10,968 bases of DNA from Prevotella sp. (GTDB lineage: Bacteria > Bacteroidota > Bacteroidia > Bacteroidales > Bacteroidaceae), in contig JAJPZD010000093.1 of NCBI GenBank assembly GCA_021204605.1, positions 1 to 10,968 of the forward strand, given 5' to 3'. Under the pieces are notes generated by a model. That model saw only the letters and a list, made by a program, of their open reading frames with translations. It did no database searches and had not been told where the DNA came from. Shown here in pieces: positions 8,101 through 10,968 of the stretch; the first letter of the stretch is position 1, and each line of letters begins with the position of its first letter. Position numbers and translations under genes: made by a program.

Positions 8101-8545
8101 CCGTGGATTGTGTGAACAGAAAGAACTTACAAAAGTCATAAATCTTAACGACACAGATATTTGTGGAGAGACTGGTGTGAAATACATCAAAGATGGTAAT
8201 ACGAGAATAGTATTGCCAGATGATGAAATCGGTGGTGAATTGTTCGCAGATAATATGCGTTATTTTGATTTTACAGAAGTTCAGAATTTCGAAAAATACA
8301 TGGACATATTCATTGATTTTGTCAGTAAACGTTCAAATCTCTTCAGTGGAGCAAAAGAATCATTACGTGATGATATCAGAGACTTGCCTACTAGAATTTC
8401 TCAGTCGTGCATCAACGACCCTGAATACAAGAAAGCGATGCGCAACAATGACAATGGGGATACATTCCATTATCATCAACCAATTATAATAGCTGAGGGA
8501 GCTTATTTCTTAAAGGCATTAATCAAAAAAGTTTTTGACAGATAG
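5168..8545 (+). CDS. Large protein with unknown N-terminal half and C-terminal Hsp70/actin-like ATPase domain
   Basis: The 1125-residue product has an actin/Hsp70 (ASKHA) ATPase signature in its second half. Phosphate-1 motif is VVGVDFGSNNTC (D560, G562, T566). A helix ITEAEAV (748-754) takes the place of the Hsp70 EPTAAA motif, phosphate-2 motif is GIDVGGSTSD (D775 to D782), and the adenosine-type loop is MPFGKGGRI (919-927). All three nucleotide loops look intact, so ATP binding is likely. Residues 1 to about 550 are not a family I recognise. They hold a GVPTPWAR motif near the start and an ITWPNF...W..YYLY segment just before the ATPase domain. Unlike chaperone Hsp70, there is no recognisable substrate-binding domain after the ATPase; the large extra region is in front. 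Very large Hsp70-like proteins of the SrfB type are a distant analogy, not an identification. The ATG is preceded by TAGGAT and lies 12 bp after the tubulin-like gene. Pairing with a tubulin-like GTPase suggests one ATP/GTP-driven complex. Confidence 0.8.
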   Translation: MSKALLIKSYTDLTTGTQGNWNELNQANSYIRGIQTGAILDNTTSPQTLNAIISGVPTPWARAKLFKYALDTINTPNPNIDEGGLLHYYKILLGEWRGLLGTIALYPDRIKFSSPVTMNVKGGDYDIASAFGRMLFEDKDVWSDQTAMVKNPDEQPYIHLIYYKEQLVGGTSPYTGVFTGVNYAKLENASDISWYRNGKFEDPTKYLNPQQIQKVYLFIKNLNSNLAAFEKAINSQRNGKSLVDIAGFKGMLRCWEQELNVNNNLKKIGPVARYFSLKEPFAGLFKSDVPVYLKPDFTFTYINTGNYQEIGDVQDLLSSDGDVVGWKEDKLLRPKLLYAPVYYLYIKDIQTGNMSYFSVPLSEKGIDIFKNKLDTILGYTRGANTRLTAHITDGGLLSVSLVVDIDGESVALNDREYKINWILGNGKVITWPNFVSDSWNKYYLYTEYVSGENEKFLPLFKTGGEIVKTIDGDFLTSEYKTTPQEEKQVNIKRLATYPVGESDNLPKYDIITSNKPICGLSVKISVSGRINGAGFLMMRQDIVKDHSNISINSNAVVGVDFGSNNTCVFFNSNEMGAKPVVFDNYRAVLVGRENINEKAVAEKDELLFFTNYPAKNGQFKSWLHEHDTRYVGPNQSAEVAGGVPVNRPNVIVNKMDERKITTQVGVLHYNMKWLDDDEGREKKRAFLKSIWLQTCAYLYKNRINPDKIYWGFPGAMMPSDRDDLVRIYEDLCDITPYGRKPTLPKTFITEAEAVCNYAMSQDFGLIGNNMFLGIDVGGSTSDILLIAKNPQDNNNPSLFRESSVRLAAGVFFDAVIKSEQFRNALVNFHESHDTDIYVEHIHETLTFPEKAPYFLNNIFDQLITQEDYDKFYNYLASNAKFVFTIPAYVCGLLLYYSGMLIGKSIKDNKLENIEKIELMPFGKGGRIFHWLRHATSGRTTNEYYSDCVNAGVKLILPEKTVEVNYRDEIEDSNKTEVARGLCEQKELTKVINLNDTDICGETGVKYIKDGNTRIVLPDDEIGGELFADNMRYFDFTEVQNFEKYMDIFIDFVSKRSNLFSGAKESLRDDIRDLPTRISQSCINDPEYKKAMRNNDNGDTFHYHQPIIIAEGAYFLKALIKKVFDR

Positions 8546-8547
8546 AA

Positions 8548-9483
8548 GTGAAAAAGATGAAAACTCTCTTGTTATATGTAGATAAATGGTTTATAACTGG
8601 TGCCATTAATATTGATGGCATGGATAAACCTTTGATGTTACCCAACGGAGAGAAAAGGATTTGGTTATTCTTCCATGAGGATATTGCAAATCACAGAATA
8701 GAATATGGAAAAAGTTTTGAAAGAGATTACCGCGATAAAAAGCCGCATTATTTTGGAGATATTTTTTCTTTGATTGACTCGGAGGGTAAGTATTTCATCC
8801 GTGATGAAAAAAATCCAGAAAAAATGAGAGGAATCTTTAAAGCCTCCAAAATATTCAGGCATTTTCATCAAGCTATTGAAGATGATGGGTTGGTTAATAC
8901 GTATATTTCATTTTCAACAGATATTTCCATTGTAGCCAGATATTTATTTATCGAGGAACTCAAAAATAACGAATTTGATGTGAAAGAGAGTGTGGCTGAG
9001 ATTTCATATCTTGCCCTTGAAGAAAGCAAAAAACGAGGTGATTTTACAGATGATGGAAATTATCTCGCACTGGTTGCAACGAATGACAATTTACATTATT
9101 CTCTTTATAAACATTGTGATAATTCATTCTTACCGAAAGGATGTTCTACATTAAATGGTTATGGTCTTGATTTTAGACGTCGTACACTTGTAGAAAAAGT
9201 TGTTGAGATAGTGAATAATACAACGCGTTTTCTTTCCAATACAGAAGAAATTTCGCAAGAATATATAAGGCAAGACAGATTTGTTGATGAGTGGTTAGCA
9301 AAGATTGACAATAGTAATAATAAGAATAACCCAGTAAACATTTCTGGAATAACTTTTGCCAAAGCACCCCAAAACCAATTTTCTGTTACGATAATTCCAA
9401 AAGAATTAGATAATTGGACTGATTTTAATGTAGGTAATATTGTAAATAAGATTGTTGAATTTGTTAGAGAAAACAATATTTAA
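8548..9483 (+). CDS. Degenerate actin/Hsp70-like protein, probably the N-terminal part of a split gene
   Basis: The 311-residue product starts at GTG 8548, two bases after the previous stop. An ATG at 8557 (MKTLLLY) is an equally good start and would shorten it by three residues. I do not recognise a named family. The order of elements loosely follows an actin/Hsp70 fold: paired strands LLLYVDKWFITGAI (7-20), a strand TYISFST (118-124), a helix near AEISYLALEES (150-160) where Hsp70 has EPTAAA, and strands NYLALVATNDNLHYSLY (171-187) where phosphate-2 lies. The acidic and glycine residues that bind ATP are mostly missing, so it could be a non-hydrolysing partner of the larger ATPase upstream. 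The protein ends at a helix VNKIVEFVRENNI, just where an adenosine-motif strand would follow. That strand appears to be encoded after the TAA stop, in the same frame. The segment is therefore probably truncated relative to its relatives. Confidence 0.65.
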   Translation: MKKMKTLLLYVDKWFITGAINIDGMDKPLMLPNGEKRIWLFFHEDIANHRIEYGKSFERDYRDKKPHYFGDIFSLIDSEGKYFIRDEKNPEKMRGIFKASKIFRHFHQAIEDDGLVNTYISFSTDISIVARYLFIEELKNNEFDVKESVAEISYLALEESKKRGDFTDDGNYLALVATNDNLHYSLYKHCDNSFLPKGCSTLNGYGLDFRRRTLVEKVVEIVNNTTRFLSNTEEISQEYIRQDRFVDEWLAKIDNSNNKNNPVNISGITFAKAPQNQFSVTIIPKELDNWTDFNVGNIVNKIVEFVRENNI

Positions 9484-9597
9484 TCATATCAAATAAAGGG
9501 AATTATATATATAGGCAATACATTTACCAACGAAACATTTGAAACTAATTTCAAAAAGGAATATAATGTAAAAAATATTCTTTATTATGAAGAAAAA
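9481..9597 (+). other. In-frame TAA and 38-codon open extension joining two same-frame ORFs
   Basis: The TAA at 9481-9483 is the only stop in one reading frame running from 8548 to the stop at 10897-10899. The 38 codons between the TAA and the TTG at 9598 are open but contain no ATG, GTG or TTG. They read as convincing protein: QIKGIIYIGNTFTNETF, then KNILYYEEK. IIYIGNTF (9502-9525) resembles the hydrophobic strand plus glycine of an actin/Hsp70 adenosine motif, and follows the helix that ends the upstream ORF. An unremarkable intergenic leader would not be expected to do this. Possible causes are a nonsense mutation, a sequencing error, stop-codon readthrough, or separate translation from a non-canonical ATT/ATA start. 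Confidence 0.6.
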
Positions 9598-10899
9598 TTG
9601 CCAAAAGTTTTGAAAGTTTATTCACAGATAGATTGTAGTCAATTCAATGAATTGACTAAAAAATTTGTCGGTGAAGCTAAGAAACAAATAAATGAGAGAA
9701 AAGACAAGGCTTATAATGATGCAATCAAAAAAGTTGGTTTTTATGAGCAATTGCATGATTATGACAATATGATAGAATGGGCAAAGAAAGCTCTTAAATA
9801 CCACAAAGGTGATAATTATGCAAGCGAGAAATTACAACAAGCCCAAAATCTTAAAGACAAGCAAGTGATAAAAAATCAAGATTATCTTGATCTTATTTCA
9901 AAAGCACGGACTGCACGTGCAGAAGGTCGATTGCAAGATGCGATTGTTTTCTGTAAAAGTGCTTTAAACTTGCGTCAAGATTCAGATGAAGCCTTGTTAA
10001 TCAAAAATGATTCTGAAAAGCAAATAGAAATAGAAAGGCTGATAAAAAGTGCTGTAGAGTTTTTCTCAAAAAAGAATTATCTGGAAGCCTTAAAAAAGGT
10101 TGAAGATATCCTTAATCTTGAGCCTAATAATAATAAGGCAAAGAAAATTAAAAGTAAAGTTTCAGAAATTCTTTCCAAGCAGGAAAAGAATATTAGCAAT
10201 CTTGTTTCCGCTTTAAATGATGCGGAGAATAAAAAGGAATATAATACTGCGATAAAATATTGCGATGATTTAATTTTGGTAGATGTTTTGAATTCATACA
10301 AATGGAAAGATAAAATGTCTCAATTAACATCTCTGCAACAAACATATAATGAGATATTGTCTTTAAAGCAAGAAAAGGATTGGGAGAAATTAATTACTGC
10401 TTGTGAAAGTTTTTTAGCACTATCTCCAACAGATGTTGAGGTTAATAAAATATTGAAAGCTGTGAGAGAAGATTTAGAATTGCAGCAAATTCAAATTGAA
10501 TTTAACAATGCTTATGAAGAAAGAAACTGGAAACTTGTTATATCTATTTACGAACAAAATCCAATTCTGAGCAAAAAGAAAAGTAATACTTATACAGTAA
10601 ATCAAGCGAGGAAGTACTTAAAAGGTAAAAAAAGCAAACCTTTAAGGACTTTCATTGAAAATGAAGAAATTAACAATTCGGATAAAAATTATGGAAATGG
10701 TTCTCATCCTCAACCAAAACCTAATGGAAAAAGGATTAAGCCAAATCCAATTCCTAAAGTTTCTAATGAGATAGAGACATCATTAACTTTAACAAAACAT
10801 GAGATTGATAATTCTAATGAAACTTTTGTTACAAAAAAAGCAAAGAGAATATCTAATCCACATAAACCTAAATTTCATAAAACCAAAAATATAAAATAA
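9598..10899 (+). CDS. TPR-like repeat protein with basic, disordered C-terminal tail
   Basis: Counting from the TTG at 9598 the product has 433 residues; the next in-frame ATG is at 9769. It is likely part of a longer protein, because the frame is open and protein-like back to 9484 and in phase with the upstream ORF. It shows about six helical repeats of TPR type with a period close to 50 residues, beginning near 37, 100, 150, 201, 249 and 299. Typical forms are A-x-x-E-G-R-L-Q-D-A-I..C..AL.L (100-125), KKNYLEALKKVEDILNLEP (158-176) and KEYNTAIKYCDDLI (213-226). TPR arrays bind partner proteins, so a scaffold or adaptor in the operon's complex is the natural reading. From about 340 onward the sequence is low-complexity and rich in K, N, P and S, ending HKTKNIK. 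It is strongly basic and probably disordered, perhaps contacting membrane, nucleic acid or an acidic partner. Codon use is markedly AT-rich compared with the 5' half of the tubulin-like gene. Last gene of the operon within the window. Confidence 0.7.
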   Translation: MPKVLKVYSQIDCSQFNELTKKFVGEAKKQINERKDKAYNDAIKKVGFYEQLHDYDNMIEWAKKALKYHKGDNYASEKLQQAQNLKDKQVIKNQDYLDLISKARTARAEGRLQDAIVFCKSALNLRQDSDEALLIKNDSEKQIEIERLIKSAVEFFSKKNYLEALKKVEDILNLEPNNNKAKKIKSKVSEILSKQEKNISNLVSALNDAENKKEYNTAIKYCDDLILVDVLNSYKWKDKMSQLTSLQQTYNEILSLKQEKDWEKLITACESFLALSPTDVEVNKILKAVREDLELQQIQIEFNNAYEERNWKLVISIYEQNPILSKKKSNTYTVNQARKYLKGKKSKPLRTFIENEEINNSDKNYGNGSHPQPKPNGKRIKPNPIPKVSNEIETSLTLTKHEIDNSNETFVTKKAKRISNPHKPKFHKTKNIK

Positions 10900-10921
10900 T
10901 ATGGCAAACAAAATTGTAAGC

Positions 10922-10943
10922 ATACGGTGAAATGCGTATTTTT
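10922..10943 (+). terminator. Weak candidate terminator or operator dyad after the operon
   Basis: ATACG (10922-10926) and CGTAT (10935-10939) form a 5-bp dyad with an 8-nt loop, followed by a T run to 10943, 23 bp after the last operon stop. The stem is too short for a confident terminator, and an imperfect regulator-binding dyad is equally possible. Apart from this and a nine-codon ATG frame (10901-10930), I see nothing in the last 69 bases. Confidence 0.2.
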
Positions 10944-10968
10944 AGGAAGTTAATAATGAAGTAACTTT

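Noticed and set aside
10901..10930. Nine-codon ATG frame after the operon (MANKIVSIR)
   Set aside because: It is too short to support as a gene, with no clear ribosome binding site. It could be the start of a broken gene, but nothing after it confirms that.
10924..10938. Run ACGGTGAAATGCGTA resembling part of 16S rRNA
   Set aside because: Only about 14 bases match the universal 16S stretch and flanking bases do not, so it is not an rRNA fragment.

Overview
The window looks like Bacteroidales DNA (Bacteroides/Prevotella/Parabacteroides type). The evidence is an AT-rich sequence, TAnnTTTG-type -7 promoter boxes, weak Shine-Dalgarno sequences, a Bacteroidetes-style tyrosine recombinase and a lipoprotein signal peptide. 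I cannot assign a genus.

Layout. (1) At the left edge, on the minus strand, is the 5' end of a Na+/H+ antiporter gene (nhaD-like) with a recognisable promoter. (2) A divergent tyrosine recombinase gene follows (347-1546) with all catalytic residues visible. (3) Just 23 bp after the recombinase stop is a 188-bp DNA element: two perfect 27-bp inverted repeats (1570-1596 and 1731-1757) around a 134-bp AT-rich segment. This is the architecture of a phase-variable invertible promoter served by a neighbouring invertase. Every exact TAnnTTTG box I find inside the segment is on the minus strand, so the sequenced orientation appears to be OFF for the genes on the right. (4) From 1784 to 10899 there is a tightly packed plus-strand operon (gaps of 6, 6, 12 and 2 bp). 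It encodes a vWA-like lipoprotein, a small three-helix membrane protein, a tubulin/FtsZ-like GTPase, a 1125-residue protein with a C-terminal Hsp70/actin-like ATPase domain, and a degenerate Hsp70/actin-like segment. The last segment is separated by one in-frame TAA from a protein of about six TPR-like repeats with a very basic tail.

Working model (inference). The recombinase flips the promoter segment and switches a membrane-associated machine on or off. The machine would combine a tubulin-like filament or GTPase module, one or two actin/Hsp70-like ATPase modules, a TPR scaffold, a small membrane anchor and a periplasmic vWA lipoprotein. Tubulin-like proteins encoded next to vWA proteins have been proposed as membrane-remodelling systems. 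Placing such a set, together with Hsp70-like ATPases, under a DNA-inversion switch is the notable point here.

The last two reading frames are in the same frame. The 38 codons between them are open, lack ATG/GTG/TTG starts, and read like the missing adenosine-binding end of the actin-like domain. The two may therefore be a single 783-codon gene broken or regulated by the TAA at 9481-9483.
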